From: Desulfovibrio desulfuricans
GTDB taxonomy: Bacteria; Desulfobacterota; Desulfovibrionia; Desulfovibrionales; Desulfovibrionaceae
NCBI RefSeq assembly: GCF_004801255.1
Contig: NZ_CP036295.1
Span: 1,053,001-1,117,000, forward strand
DNA: 64,000 nt
Direction of reading: 5' to 3'
A program made the position numbers and the translations under genes. Every line of letters begins with the position of its first letter. The first letter of the stretch is position 1. The notes under the pieces are model-generated. The model had not been told where the DNA came from and did not search any database. It was given only the letters and a program-made list of their open reading frames with translations. Of the stretch, positions 24,721 to 34,264 are shown piece by piece.

Positions 24721-24764
24721 AGCGGCATGCACTTGGCGCGTCACCTGTGCATGCCGCTTTTTTT
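24721..24764 (+). terminator. Intrinsic terminator of the TauE cluster
   Basis: AGCGGCATGCAC (24721) pairs perfectly with GTGCATGCCGCT (24747), followed by seven T. Confidence 0.85.
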
Positions 24765-24872
24765 GCGCCCATGGCCTCCATCCCGCCTTGCCGCTCTTGC
24801 CGCCCGCTTTGGCATAAGCTATGCTTATTCCGTTGCATATGCCCCTGACGGGCTCAAACCAAGGCGGATTTC

Positions 24873-25385
24873 ATGTCTCAACTTTGCCCCTGCGGCAGCG
24901 GTCTGGCTCTGGACCAATGCTGCGGCCCCCACATTGAAGGCGCGTCCTGGCCCCAGAACGCGGAAAACCTCATGCGCTCGCGCTATACGGCCTATGTGCT
25001 TGGCCGTCACCAATGGCTTGTGGAAACCACGCACCCCGATTACCGGGAAAATGTGGACGCCGACAAGCTGGCCGAACAAACCAAGGATATCACATGGCTG
25101 CGGCTTGATATCGCAGCTACTGAAAACGACGTGCCCGCCGGTAAAAACGGCGAGCTTTTTGATGTGGTTGAGTTTTATGCCTATTACGAGCTGGAGGGCA
25201 TCCCCCGTCAGCTGGGCGAACGCAGCTTTTTTCAGCGCAAGGACGACAAGATATATTATGTGGACGGCGTGGCCCTCAGGCCTGATGCCTACCGCAGGCA
25301 GGAGCCCAAGGTAGGGCGCAATGATCCCTGCCCGTGCGGCAGCGGCAAAAAATACAAAAAATGCTGCGGGGCCGCCAAATCCTGA
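24873..25385 (+). CDS. YchJ-like protein with two SEC-C zinc motifs (UPF0225)
   Basis: 170 residues. SEC-C motifs lie at both ends: [13 protein letters not shown] (about residue 5-17) and [13 protein letters not shown] (about 153-165). The middle is the YchJ core ([14 protein letters not shown] and [11 protein letters not shown]), an NTF2-like fold. SEC-C motifs bind zinc and are found at the C-terminus of SecA. The function of YchJ proteins is not known. The stop TGA overlaps the ATG of the next gene (TGATG), so the two are probably co-translated. Confidence 0.88.
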   Translation: MSQLCPCGSGLALDQCCGPHIEGASWPQNAENLMRSRYTAYVLGRHQWLVETTHPDYRENVDADKLAEQTKDITWLRLDIAATENDVPAGKNGELFDVVEFYAYYELEGIPRQLGERSFFQRKDDKIYYVDGVALRPDAYRRQEPKVGRNDPCPCGSGKKYKKCCGAAKS

Positions 25386-25768
25386 TGCCGGACGCCGAAC
25401 ACGCAAAAAATCCTGGCCGGGGCAAAAACAGCCCGCTGGCGGTGATCCGGCAGTTTTGTCTGGAGTGTCAGGGTGCGTCAGCCAAGGCGGTGCGCGCCTG
25501 CGCCGACGAGGGCTGCCCCCTGTGGGCCTGGCGACTGGCCGTGCTGGCGGGCGAGACTTGCCCCGCACAGGCGGATGAGGCCCCCCGGCAGGCTCTGCGG
25601 GCCATACGCAGGCAGTGCATGGGCTGCGCGGGCGACCGGGTGGAGGTGCGCGCCTGCGCGGCGCGCGAGGCATGCGCCCTGTGGCATTGCCGTTTTGGCG
25701 TGCGGCCCCAAACCTACAAGACCGTGCGGCGGCGTTTTTTTGCTCCAAAACTCTTGCGACTTTTGTAA
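25385..25768 (+). CDS. Small protein with duplicated Cys motif
   Basis: 127 residues. It contains two copies of a Cys pattern: FCLECQG...VRACADEGCPLWAWR (about residues 25-50) and QCMGCAG...VRACAAREACALWHCR (about 77-107), that is CxxC-x(8-9)-VRAC-x(4-5)-C-x-LW-x2-R. Each copy could bind one zinc or an Fe-S cluster. No family is recognised. The TGATG overlap with the YchJ-like gene and the short gap to pgi (41 bases) suggest a three-gene unit. A longer frame upstream exists inside the preceding gene but is unlikely to be used. Confidence 0.75.
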   Translation: MPDAEHAKNPGRGKNSPLAVIRQFCLECQGASAKAVRACADEGCPLWAWRLAVLAGETCPAQADEAPRQALRAIRRQCMGCAGDRVEVRACAAREACALWHCRFGVRPQTYKTVRRRFFAPKLLRLL

Positions 25769-25809
25769 TGCGCCGCTGTATGCGCGGCGCAACCCACCAG
25801 GAGGTATCC

Positions 25810-27150
25810 ATGCCTCATTTGCTTGAATGGTCAAGGGCTTATGCGCATCGGCTCGCAGCGGACAGCGCTGCGCCGCTCAAGGCACGCGCCCCCGAAATAG
25901 CCCAACGACTGGCGCGCGAGCTGACCGCTGGCGAACTGCCCTTTCTTTCCTTGCCCTTCCGCGCCAAGCTGGAAGTGGAAATGGCCCCGCTTATCCCCCG
26001 CATCAAGGCTTACCGGCATATGCTGGTGCTTGGCATCGGCGGGTCGGCCCTGGGGGCTCGCGCCATGCAGCAGGCCTTTGCGCCGGGGCAGGACGGCCCC
26101 AATCATCGCGGCCCCTGCCTGTGGATTGCCGACAATGTCTGCGCGGAACGCTTTGAGGCGCTGCTTGGCAAGCTCACTCCGGCTGAAACGGTCGTGGTGT
26201 GCATCAGCAAGTCGGGCGGCACCATTGAAACCATCTCCCAGTATTTTCTTGTGCGCGACTGGCTCAAGGCCAGCGTGGGCGAGGGCTGGCAGGATCAGAT
26301 GATCGTGGTCACAGACGAGCGCAAGGGCTACCTGCGGGAAGAAGCAACCCGCTACGGTCTGACGGCGCTTGAAGTGCCGGATTATCTTGGCGGGCGATAT
26401 TCGGCCCTTTCTGCCGTGGGCCTTTTGCCCGCAGCCTTTTTGGGCATAGACTGGCAGGCCCTGCTGGACGGCGCGGCCGATGTGGCCCGGCCGCTGGTGC
26501 AGGCTCCCGAGCGTGTGGCGGAGCACCCGTCGTTTGCTCTGGCCTGCTGGGCCAAGGCCCTTGAAGACCACGGCTACAGCCAGCTGATCTTTTTCAGCTA
26601 CATTCCGCAGTGGTCGGCCTATGGCGACTGGTTTGCCCAGCTGTGGGCCGAAAGCCTGGGCAAGGACGGGCAGGGCAGCCAGCCAGTGCCGGCCACCGGC
26701 GTGACGGACCAGCACTCCATCAACCAGATGTTTTTGAGCGGGCCCCGCAACAAGGGATGCATCTTTTTGACCAGCCGTGATCAGGCGCAAGGCCCCAACT
26801 TTGGCATGGATGTGCCCGACCAGTGGGCATGGCTGCGGGCCAAACCCTTTGGCAGCCTGCTGGAGGCCGAGGCCCTGGGAACGCGCATGGCCTTGTGCCA
26901 GAAGGGCGTACCCCTGCTGCATGTCGAGATGCACAACAGCGGCCCCCGCGCGGCGGGTTCGCTTATGCTGCTGCTTGAGGCGGCCACGCTGTTTACCGGC
27001 TGGCTCATGGGCATCAACCCGCTGGATCAACCCTCGGTAGAGCTGGGCAAGCGCCTGGCCAACGCCCGCCTGGGGGCGGGGGGCTATGCGCAGGAAGAGG
27101 CCGATCTGGCGGAATATCTGGCAGTGCCCAGGATGGAGCAAGGCTTTTAG
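25810..27150 (+). CDS. pgi: Glucose-6-phosphate isomerase
   Basis: 446 residues. It interconverts glucose-6-phosphate and fructose-6-phosphate. The sugar-phosphate binding motifs are intact: GIGGSALGARAM, SKSGGTIETI, and QHSINQMFLSGP with the catalytic His region near QHS. It is shorter than the 550-residue enterobacterial enzyme, as in many anaerobes. AGGAGG before ATG 25810 and the match to the family N-terminus set the start; the open frame reaches back to 25615 inside the previous gene. Confidence 0.93.
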   Translation: MPHLLEWSRAYAHRLAADSAAPLKARAPEIAQRLARELTAGELPFLSLPFRAKLEVEMAPLIPRIKAYRHMLVLGIGGSALGARAMQQAFAPGQDGPNHRGPCLWIADNVCAERFEALLGKLTPAETVVVCISKSGGTIETISQYFLVRDWLKASVGEGWQDQMIVVTDERKGYLREEATRYGLTALEVPDYLGGRYSALSAVGLLPAAFLGIDWQALLDGAADVARPLVQAPERVAEHPSFALACWAKALEDHGYSQLIFFSYIPQWSAYGDWFAQLWAESLGKDGQGSQPVPATGVTDQHSINQMFLSGPRNKGCIFLTSRDQAQGPNFGMDVPDQWAWLRAKPFGSLLEAEALGTRMALCQKGVPLLHVEMHNSGPRAAGSLMLLLEAATLFTGWLMGINPLDQPSVELGKRLANARLGAGGYAQEEADLAEYLAVPRMEQGF

Positions 27151-27252
27151 GCGGCCTGCGCGCTGCGCGACTGCGCGCGGCGCAGGGCCGGCTTTTGCCT
27201 GTTGAGCCTCCGGCGGTTTTTTATTGTGTGCTGAAATATGCTTCAGGAATGG

Positions 27253-27276
27253 CGAAGGCCGCAACAGCGGCCTTCG
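27253..27276 (+). terminator. Hairpin after pgi
   Basis: CGAAGGCCGC / GCGGCCTTCG, a perfect 10-bp stem with AACA loop, about 100 bases after pgi; only a short T-run follows (TTTTT at 27290). Confidence 0.6.
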
Positions 27277-27410
27277 TATGCCTGGGGTTTTTGAAACCTG
27301 TCGCGTGTCGGCGGCTTTGCGGCGGGGCGCAGCGGTCGTTTTCCTGCGTCCCGGTGGCGTTGCCATAGGGCTGCGTCCTCCTCAGCCGCCGCGCGCGCAA
27401 AGGCATTGCC

Positions 27411-28901
27411 ATGTTCAGAAAAAAGCAGCGCAACGAGGCCTGCATCCGTCAGTGCGAGGATGTCTGCGCTCAAACAGTAGAAGCGGAAAGCGCCCTGCCA
27501 AGCTACGCCCGGACGCTTTCGTGGCTCTCGCTGGTGGTCATTTTGCTGACCAGCCTGGGGCTTTCGTTCTTTATTTCCAATTCTGCCCGCGAGACGCTGC
27601 TCACCCGGCAGGAGAACTTTGCCCAGCAGCTGGTGGAAAATCTCAACAGCCAGATTTTCCGGCGGTTTGCCCTGCCTACGCTGCTGGGGTATGGCCGCAT
27701 TGCCCTGCGCCAGCCCGAGCAGTACGACAGGCTTGATCAGGTGGTGCAGTCCGTCATCCACGGTTTGCCGGTGGAGCGGCTGCGCATCTATGATTTTTCG
27801 CGTCTGGTGGCCTATTCGACCAACAAGGAAGACCTTGGCCGCGCCGGGCTTTCGCCGCCGTATCTCGACGAAATACTGCAGGGCGGTGCGCCCCGGTCCG
27901 AGATCATTTCGTCCATGCCGGTCTGGCAGGCTCCCTTTCGCGTGCCCCTGCAGGAAGGCTCCTTTGTGTTGCGCGTGCTTTATCCCCTGCGCGGCGAACC
28001 CCTGCATCCGGGCGAAGAACCCCCGATCATGGGCGCGCTGGAGCTTACCCAGGACATTACCGGCGACTATGAACAGGTGCTGACCTTTCAGGGCATCATT
28101 GTGGTCATGTGTCTGCTTTCGTCGGTGGTGATGTTCGGCCTGTTGCTCATGCTCATTCACAGGTCCGAGCGGGTACTGGCCGCGCGTATGTACAAAAACC
28201 GCATTCTCGAAAACCAGCTGCACAGCAACGAGCGGCTGGTGAGCATGGGCCGGGTGGTGGCCAGCATCGCCCACGAGATACGCAACCCGCTGGGCATTAT
28301 CCGGTCAAGCGCGGAGCTGCTGCAGCGCCGTACGGACAAGGCCGACGCAAGCACCCGGCGTATTCTCGGGGCCATTTACGACGAGGCCGTGCGCCTGTCG
28401 CAAACAGTAAATGATTTTTTGGACTACGCCCGGCCTCGCCAGCCCAAGCAGGATGTGGTAGACCTTAATCTGGTGCTTGATCAGGTGCTGGCCTTTCTTG
28501 AAGGAGAGATGGGGCGTTGCGGCGTTGCGCTTGAGCGGCAGTGCGAGGAAGGACTTTTTTCGTCCGGCGACAAGGATTTGCTGTATCGGGCATTTTACAA
28601 TATTCTTGTCAACGGCCAGCAGGCGATGGAAGGACCGGGCATCATGCGTATTACAGGACGCAATGACGACGGTGGCAGCGTTTGCATTGAATTTCTCGAT
28701 TCCGGCCCCGGCTTTGACCCCACCACGCTGCCCAACCTGCTGGACCCATTTTTTACGACCAAGGATGGCGGCACAGGGCTAGGTTTGCCCATTGTGCAGT
28801 CGATCATCTCAAGCCATGGCGGCACTATTCAGCTTGAAAACGGCCCCAATGGCGGGGCGCTGGTAAGGGTTCTGCTGCCCAGAGCTCCAGCTGGCGCATA
28901 G
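27411..28901 (+). CDS. Membrane sensor histidine kinase, NtrB/AtoS-like
   Basis: 496 residues. Membrane segments at about 36-56 and 228-249 enclose a 170-residue periplasmic sensor. A short HAMP-like stretch leads to the H-box SIAHEIRNPLG (His288), followed by the N-box (YNILVNGQQAME), G1 (DSGPGF) and G2 (GGTGLGLPIV). It phosphorylates the response regulator encoded 9 bases downstream. The signal is not known. A Shine-Dalgarno sequence is not obvious before ATG 27411. Confidence 0.92.
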   Translation: MFRKKQRNEACIRQCEDVCAQTVEAESALPSYARTLSWLSLVVILLTSLGLSFFISNSARETLLTRQENFAQQLVENLNSQIFRRFALPTLLGYGRIALRQPEQYDRLDQVVQSVIHGLPVERLRIYDFSRLVAYSTNKEDLGRAGLSPPYLDEILQGGAPRSEIISSMPVWQAPFRVPLQEGSFVLRVLYPLRGEPLHPGEEPPIMGALELTQDITGDYEQVLTFQGIIVVMCLLSSVVMFGLLLMLIHRSERVLAARMYKNRILENQLHSNERLVSMGRVVASIAHEIRNPLGIIRSSAELLQRRTDKADASTRRILGAIYDEAVRLSQTVNDFLDYARPRQPKQDVVDLNLVLDQVLAFLEGEMGRCGVALERQCEEGLFSSGDKDLLYRAFYNILVNGQQAMEGPGIMRITGRNDDGGSVCIEFLDSGPGFDPTTLPNLLDPFFTTKDGGTGLGLPIVQSIISSHGGTIQLENGPNGGALVRVLLPRAPAGA

Positions 28902-28910
28902 GAATACATA

Positions 28911-30290
28911 ATGAGTGAGAAAGCGCATCTTCTGGTTGTTGACGACGAAAAAAACTATCTGCTGGTATTGCAGACCCTGCTCGAAGACGAGGGGTATGTT
29001 GTTACTGCCATCAGTGACCCTGAAACCGCGCTCGCTTTTCTGGATGAAAGCGAAGTGGACGTCATTGTGACAGACATGAAAATGCCCAAGGTCACAGGGC
29101 GCGAGGTGCTTGAAAGGGTCAAGAAAAACTGGCCATATATCCCCGTGCTGATAATGACGGCCTTTGGCTCCATTGAAAGCGCCGTTAAAGTCATGAAGTA
29201 CGGCGCGTTTGATTACATCACCAAGCCGTTTTCCAACGACGAGCTGCTGCTCTCGATCCACAATGCCGTGGAGCTGTCGCGGGCCCACCGTCAGTACAGG
29301 CTGCTGCAAGAGGTCATGGAAGACCGCTACGGCGTGCACAAAATCGTGGGCCGCAGCAAGGCCATACGTGACGTGCTGCTCATGGTCCAGCGCGCTGCTC
29401 CCAGCCGCTCAACAGTGCTGATCACAGGCGAATCAGGCACCGGCAAAGAGCTGGTGGCCCGTGCCATCCACTATACAAGCCCCCGCAAAGACAAACCCTT
29501 TGTGTCGGTCAACTGCATGGCGCTGAACCCCGGCGTGCTTGAGAGCGAGCTTTTTGGTCACGAAAAGGGGTCGTTTACCGGTGCTGTGGCCATGCGACGC
29601 GGCCGGTTTGAACAGGCCGACGGCGGTACGCTGTTTTTGGATGAGATAGCCGAGCTTACGCCTGATCTGCAAGTCAAGCTGCTGCGTGTGCTGCAGGAAA
29701 GGCGTTTTGAACGCGTTGGCGGCGGCGAAGAAATTGAGGTGGACATCCGCGTTGTGGCGGCCACCAACAAAGACCTTGCCGCCCTGGTTGAGAAGGGCGT
29801 GTTTCGCGACGACCTCTATTATCGCCTCAACGTGGTGCAGGTTCCCCTGCCGCCCCTGCGCGAACGGCGCGAAGACATTCCCCTGCTGGTGGCGCATTTT
29901 GTGGAAAAGGTCTGCACCGATAACTCCATGCCGCCCAAAACCTTCAGCACCGAAGCGTTGAACTACCTTACGGGCTATGAGTGGCCGGGCAACATCCGCC
30001 AGCTTGAAAACGTGGTGGAGAGTTGCCTTGTGCTCGTCCCCAGCACCGTCATCGACGTGGATAATCTGCCTGCGGAAATCCGCGATGAAGAGTCGCAGTT
30101 TAAAAGCGCCGTTGACCTGCTGCCCGTGCAGCTTGATCTGGCTGACACGCTGGAAAAAATAGAGGCCGCACTCATCAGGCGGGCCCTCGTGCGGGCAGAG
30201 CTTGTGCAGGTTAAGGCTGCGGAATACCTTGGTATTTCAAAAAGTTTGCTGCAGTACAAACTCAAAAAATATGGCATAACAGGGCATTAA
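28911..30290 (+). CDS. NtrC-family sigma-54 response regulator
   Basis: 459 residues. Receiver (1-120) with phospho-acceptor Asp55 in VTDMKMP and Lys in ITKPFS; AAA+ domain with Walker A GESGTGKE, sigma-54 loop GSFTGA, Walker [10 protein letters not shown]; Fis-like helix-turn-helix at the C-terminus ([24 protein letters not shown]). All key residues are present. It follows its kinase gene by 9 bases. Target genes cannot be read from the sequence; no -24/-12 promoter was noticed next to it. Confidence 0.94.
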   Translation: MSEKAHLLVVDDEKNYLLVLQTLLEDEGYVVTAISDPETALAFLDESEVDVIVTDMKMPKVTGREVLERVKKNWPYIPVLIMTAFGSIESAVKVMKYGAFDYITKPFSNDELLLSIHNAVELSRAHRQYRLLQEVMEDRYGVHKIVGRSKAIRDVLLMVQRAAPSRSTVLITGESGTGKELVARAIHYTSPRKDKPFVSVNCMALNPGVLESELFGHEKGSFTGAVAMRRGRFEQADGGTLFLDEIAELTPDLQVKLLRVLQERRFERVGGGEEIEVDIRVVAATNKDLAALVEKGVFRDDLYYRLNVVQVPLPPLRERREDIPLLVAHFVEKVCTDNSMPPKTFSTEALNYLTGYEWPGNIRQLENVVESCLVLVPSTVIDVDNLPAEIRDEESQFKSAVDLLPVQLDLADTLEKIEAALIRRALVRAELVQVKAAEYLGISKSLLQYKLKKYGITGH

Positions 30291-30315
30291 GCCCCCCAAA
30301 ACAACACTGCAGGTT

Positions 30316-30349
30316 AAAGCGCCCTGACTTTGGTCACGGCGCTTTTTTT
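30316..30349 (+). terminator. Intrinsic terminator of the kinase-regulator pair
   Basis: AAAGCGCC (30316) pairs with GGCGCTTT (30338), followed by a run of seven T. Confidence 0.85.
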
Positions 30350-30714
30350 GAAACTTTTTTTAGCAGCGTTACGGTAAAAAAATATTGCAATGCCAAATTG
30401 ATGGGCTGCGTAGTGTGCTGATAACCCCTCGCGACGAGTTGCAAAATTGCGTCAGGGGTCTTTACAGATTATGTATCTTTTTATAGTTTGAGCAAACAGT
30501 CAAGTGCCTGATCGCCGCTTGATTTAACGGGTTTACCCGGTAATTGCCCACAGATATTTTGCATGGTATCACTTCTTGAAATGTTATACTATTGACAGAG
30601 CGAGTGATCAAACAGGCTGTGATTACTGGGTCTCCGGCAGTAGAGACGCATGGGCCTGCGAGCCTGCAGGGTATGCGGCAATGCGCCCCACTGAAGTTCG
30701 CACAGGGCCCCACA

Positions 30715-30746
30715 TAAAAAAGGGCCGCGCTTGCGAGCGCGACCCT
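30715..30746 (-). terminator. Terminator of the malic enzyme gene
   Basis: On the minus strand an AGGG-CGCGC stem with one mismatch and a short loop is followed by six T, about 30 bases after the malic enzyme stop codon. Confidence 0.75.
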
Positions 30747-30776
30747 GTGCGGGAATTTTTAAGGGTGGTCTGGCGG

Positions 30777-32033
30777 TTAGCCTTGGCGTTTGGCCAGACG
30801 CTTCCGGAGGTTTTCCGCCACCTGGCTGGGCTCCAGATGCACGCGGGCGATGCCGCTGTCCATTGCGGCCTTGGCGGTGGCGGCCGCGACCAGCGGGGCC
30901 ACGTCGGGGTTCAGTGTAGAGGGTATGATCATGCTGGGGCTGAGCTCTTCAGGCTTGACAAGCTCGGCCAGCGCCTTGGCGGCGGCAATTTTCATGGTGT
31001 CGTTGATGTCTGTGGCGCGCACGTCGATGGCGCCCCGGAAGATGCCGGGGAAGGCGAGCACGTTGTTGATCTGGTTGGGGCAGTCGGAGCGGCCGGTGGC
31101 CACCACCTTTGCTCCGCCGTCAAAAGCGCGCTGCAGAGGCCAGATTTCTGGGATAGGATTGGCTTGGGCAAAGACAATGGGGTCTTTGGCCATGCTGCGG
31201 ATCATGTCTTCGTTGAGCGAGTTGGGTGCGGAGACGCCGATAAACACATCGGCTCCCTTGATGGCTTCGGCCAGACCGCCCTTGACCCTGCCGGGGTTGG
31301 TGTGTTTGGCGATTTCGTCCTTGTAGGGATTCATGCCTTCGGGGCGGCCTTCCCAGATAGCGCCCTTGGTGTCGCACATGATGACGTTTTTGAGTCCCAC
31401 GGCCATGAGCAGCTTGATGATGGCAATGCCGGCAGCGCCAGCGCCGCTAGTGACGACGGTGACATCTTCAAGCTTTTTGCCGACAATTTTCAGGGCATTG
31501 ATAAGCCCGGCCAGGGTGACGACCGCAGTGCCGTGCTGGTCGTCGTGAAAAATGGGGCCCTTGAACACGCCGTTTTTTTTCAGGGTGTCTTCAATGATAA
31601 AGCATTCAGGAGCTTTGATGTCTTCAAGGTTAACGCCGCCAAAGGTCGGAGCCATCAGTTCCACAAGCTCAACGATTTTGCCGGTGTCCCTGGTGTCTAC
31701 GCAGATGGGGAAGGCGTCCACATCGCCAAAGGTTTTGAAGAGCAGCGATTTGCCTTCCATAACAGGCATTGCGGCGGCAGCGCCAATGTTGCCGAGACCA
31801 AGCACCGCGGTTCCGTTGGAGACAACGCAGACAAAGTTGGAGTGATTGGTATAGACGTCAAGCATCGCGGGATCTTTGTGGATTTCCATGCACGGCTCGG
31901 CAACGCCGGGCGAATACGCCAGAGTGAGGTCGTCGTTATCGCGCACAGGGGCTTTGACCCGAACCTCAATCTTACCCTGGTATTCCTTGTGCATAGCAAG
32001 GGCTTCTTCCCGCAGGTTCTTGATCCGTGACAT
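30777..32033 (-). CDS. Malic enzyme (malate dehydrogenase, oxaloacetate-decarboxylating)
   Basis: 418 residues, the short bacterial single-domain form without a phosphotransacetylase domain. It converts malate to pyruvate and CO2 with NAD(P). N-terminal catalytic domain: [28 protein letters not shown], and [12 protein letters not shown] with its metal-binding Asp pair; C-terminal Rossmann domain with [12 protein letters not shown] 32033 is preceded by AGGAGC at a good distance. In this group it links C4 acids to pyruvate. Divergent from a GntR-type regulator gene. Confidence 0.94.
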   Translation of the reverse strand: MSRIKNLREEALAMHKEYQGKIEVRVKAPVRDNDDLTLAYSPGVAEPCMEIHKDPAMLDVYTNHSNFVCVVSNGTAVLGLGNIGAAAAMPVMEGKSLLFKTFGDVDAFPICVDTRDTGKIVELVELMAPTFGGVNLEDIKAPECFIIEDTLKKNGVFKGPIFHDDQHGTAVVTLAGLINALKIVGKKLEDVTVVTSGAGAAGIAIIKLLMAVGLKNVIMCDTKGAIWEGRPEGMNPYKDEIAKHTNPGRVKGGLAEAIKGADVFIGVSAPNSLNEDMIRSMAKDPIVFAQANPIPEIWPLQRAFDGGAKVVATGRSDCPNQINNVLAFPGIFRGAIDVRATDINDTMKIAAAKALAELVKPEELSPSMIIPSTLNPDVAPLVAAATAKAAMDSGIARVHLEPSQVAENLRKRLAKRQG

Positions 32034-32351
32034 CACTTGCTCCTTGATCTGTTTTTTCTGCCGTGGCAGTGGAATAAATGCGCGGTGCGGCGCTGGGCAG
32101 CCTCAGTTAAAAATTGGCGCAAAGCGTCAGGTGGCCGCCTGAGGCGGGCGGGACAAGGTCAAACTTGCCCGGATGCTGAACGCTCCACGCTTGCAGCCTT
32201 TTATAAGTCTACAGAAATTTGCGGCGTAAGGAAATATCTTATGAAAGTTATGTAAACGTTTTTGTGGGATAATTGACGTTGACCACATACATATAAGCTG
32301 TTCACGGTGATGCGTAATAACAGCAGAGCGCAAGGAGAAGCGAGTTTCACC

Positions 32352-33164
32352 ATGAGTACCGAAAATTCAAAAAACAGTGATGCCGAGGCTCAGGGCGGGA
32401 GACGGCGTAGTATCCAGCGCCCGCGCGTGCATACGGAAGTGCTTAGCTGCCTGCTGGACGACATCCAGAACGGAGTCTATCCGGTAGGGCAAAAGCTGCC
32501 TTCCGAGCGCGAGCTTATGGATGAATTTGGCGTGGGGCGCCCTGCTGTGCGGGAGGCCCTTTCCGGGCTGGCAAGGATGGGCCTGATCGAAGTTTCACCC
32601 GGCATGCGCGCACGCGTGTGCAGACTTACCCTCAAGCCTCTGCTGCGCGAAATGCGCGCAACGCTCGAAATTTATTCCAGCTCGCCTGATGGCTGGCGGC
32701 AGTTGCACGATCTGCGGCTGTTTTTTGAAACAGCCGTAGTGCGCCGCATGGCCCTTGAGGCCACGGACGAGCAGTTGGCGCACATTGACGAGTTGCTGCA
32801 AAACCAGCGCAGACTGCTGGACGCTACAGAAATACGCGCCTTTGCGGAAGCCGACATTGATTTTCACCGGTATCTTGTGGAATGCATGGGCAACAATTTT
32901 CTCGGCCTTTTGGCAGAGGGCTTTGCTGGCTGGCTGATCACGCCCTTGTACGCCTCGCTGCAGGTGCGCAAGCAGAGCGAGCGCTCGTACCGCGCGCATG
33001 TCGGCGTGTACGAAGCGCTGAAAAAGCGCGACCCTGACCTGGCGGAAAAAGCCATGCGTGTCCACCTGGACGAGATGCGCGGCATTTATCAGGTGGATGT
33101 GATGGTGACCGACAACGCCCTGCAACACGGTGAGGCCCGGCAGCAGGACGACGCCAAGCAGTAG
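32352..33164 (+). CDS. GntR-family (FadR/FCD subfamily) transcription regulator
   Basis: 270 residues. Winged helix at about 25-95 (LPSERELMDEFGVGRPAVREALSGLARMGLIEV), then an all-helical FCD ligand domain with likely metal ligands (Asp/His in ADIDFHRYLVE and His in RAHVGVYE). FCD regulators usually sense carboxylic acids such as lactate, pyruvate or malate. It is divergent from the malic enzyme gene, a plausible target. ATG 32352 was chosen because the protein before it is polar and non-conserved; GGAGA lies 14 bases upstream, and ATG 32307 is an alternative. Confidence 0.86.
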   Translation: MSTENSKNSDAEAQGGRRRSIQRPRVHTEVLSCLLDDIQNGVYPVGQKLPSERELMDEFGVGRPAVREALSGLARMGLIEVSPGMRARVCRLTLKPLLREMRATLEIYSSSPDGWRQLHDLRLFFETAVVRRMALEATDEQLAHIDELLQNQRRLLDATEIRAFAEADIDFHRYLVECMGNNFLGLLAEGFAGWLITPLYASLQVRKQSERSYRAHVGVYEALKKRDPDLAEKAMRVHLDEMRGIYQVDVMVTDNALQHGEARQQDDAKQ

Positions 33165-33271
33165 GCTCTGCAGAGATGGCCGCGCTCTGGGGGAGGCAAA
33201 CCTTCTGGGCAGGCGGCAGGCTGTTTTCGGTTTGTGCAGGGCGCAGCAGCCCAAAACAAACCGCAAGACGC

Positions 33272-33305
33272 AAAAAACCGCAACGGGTTACCGTTGCGGT
33301 TTTTT
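33272..33305. terminator. Bidirectional terminator between the GntR gene and the SRP RNA
   Basis: A perfect 15-bp inverted repeat (AAAAAACCGCAACGG / its complement) with loop GTTA gives a T-run in both directions. Confidence 0.9.
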
Positions 33306-33309
33306 GTGG

Positions 33310-33386
33310 GCCGGACACCCGGCAACGTCTGTTGCCGCTGCTTCCTTTCGGACCTGACGGGGTTGGCAGTGTTGCCGCCGTCCGGC
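33310..33386 (-). ncRNA. ffs: Signal recognition particle RNA (4.5S type)
   Basis: The minus strand contains the universal SRP domain IV core GTCAGGTCCGAAAGGAAGCA, with the GGAA-like tetraloop and asymmetric bulge. The flanks pair: GCCGGAC at the 5' end with GTCCGGC at the 3' end, giving a single long hairpin of about 77 nt as in bacterial small SRP RNA. It works with Ffh to target membrane proteins. Ends are set by the pairing and may extend by a few bases. The terminator at 33272-33305 follows at once. Confidence 0.93.
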
Positions 33387-33421
33387 TTGGCAATTGACTT
33401 ACCCGCAAAGGGGGTGAACTG

Positions 33422-34255
33422 TCAATGGTCGGGGTGGCTTTTCACCTGCGGGTGCGTTTCGGCCAGCAGAGCGGAGGCGTTGCTCATGATATCCTGCATT
33501 TCGCCGTCGCTCAGCCTTCCCAGTTTTTGCAACCGTTGCAGTTCTTCCGCAGGGTCGTAAAGCGGCCAGTCTGTACCAAACAGGATGTGCTCGCGCGGAA
33601 AACTGTTAAAAAGTTTTTTTGCCAGCACGGGGGTGGCAAAGGGCGTGGTGCTTGAGGTGTCGAACCAGAGGTTTTCAAACCTGCCGCCCGATAGCGCTGT
33701 CAGGGCGTGCGCCCACATGTGGTAGCCGCCAAAGTGCGCCGCTATAACCCTGATGCCCGGAAACTGGCGCATTATGGCCGCCAGCTTGTAGGGGCAGGAG
33801 GGGTTTTTGTCGGGCAGGGTCTGGTCGCCAATGTGTATTTCAAACACAAAGTCTTTTTGCGCCGCCTCAAAAATGGGCAAGAGGCGGGGGTCGTCAAGCC
33901 GGAAGCTTTGAAAGTCGGGGTGCAGCTTGATGCCGCGAATGCCCGCAGCCTTGATGCGCTCAAGCTCCGCCTCCCATTTTTCGTAACCCGGATGCACCGT
34001 GCCAAAGGCAATGACCTGGTCGGGATGTTCCCGTTGCAGGCTGATAGCGTAATTATTGGCCGGTATGACCTGGGCCGGGGCCGTGGCTGCACACAGCACC
34101 ACGCATTTATCCAGCCCGGCCTTACGCTCCCTTTCAAGCAAATGGGCGATGGTGCCATCGCCCGTGCAGGTAAGACTATAAAAATTATTCAGGTGATCCA
34201 CGGCCTTGTGTGCAATTTTGGGATGAAAGGCGTGGGTGTGTATGTCGATGTACAT
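33422..34255 (-). CDS. Amidohydrolase-family metal-dependent hydrolase (TIM barrel)
   Basis: 277 residues. N-terminal metal motif HTH (His6, His8 in MYIDIHTHAFHP), GIKLHPDFQ with a metal-ligand-like His, EIHIGD, AAHFGG, and the terminal FGTDWP (catalytic Asp). This is the amidohydrolase 2 family, which includes decarboxylases and lactone or amide hydrolases; the substrate is unknown. It follows the 2-hydroxyacid dehydrogenase gene by 9 bases, so the two probably act on linked metabolites. Confidence 0.85.
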   Translation of the reverse strand: MYIDIHTHAFHPKIAHKAVDHLNNFYSLTCTGDGTIAHLLERERKAGLDKCVVLCAATAPAQVIPANNYAISLQREHPDQVIAFGTVHPGYEKWEAELERIKAAGIRGIKLHPDFQSFRLDDPRLLPIFEAAQKDFVFEIHIGDQTLPDKNPSCPYKLAAIMRQFPGIRVIAAHFGGYHMWAHALTALSGGRFENLWFDTSSTTPFATPVLAKKLFNSFPREHILFGTDWPLYDPAEELQRLQKLGRLSDGEMQDIMSNASALLAETHPQVKSHPDH

Positions 34256-34264
34256 GGTAGAAGC

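Larger units (their letters stand above)
30291..30776. other. Intergenic stretch with possible small RNA
   Basis: After the terminator the DNA is AT-rich with a possible -10 box (TATACT at 30584). The stretch 30600-30760 is GC-richer, has no convincing gene and can form hairpins (TACTG...CAGTA near 30623-30641, overlapping GTCTC...GAGAC; CCTGC...GCAGG near 30655-30670; CGCACAGGG at 30699 with CCCTGTGCG at 30743 followed by AATTTTT). It could encode a plus-strand RNA, but I do not recognise a family. Confidence 0.35.

Noticed and set aside
30462-30713. 83-codon minus-strand frame downstream of the malic enzyme gene
   Set aside because: Cys-rich but no ribosome site, no motif and it crosses the possible RNA region; composition is not protein-like.
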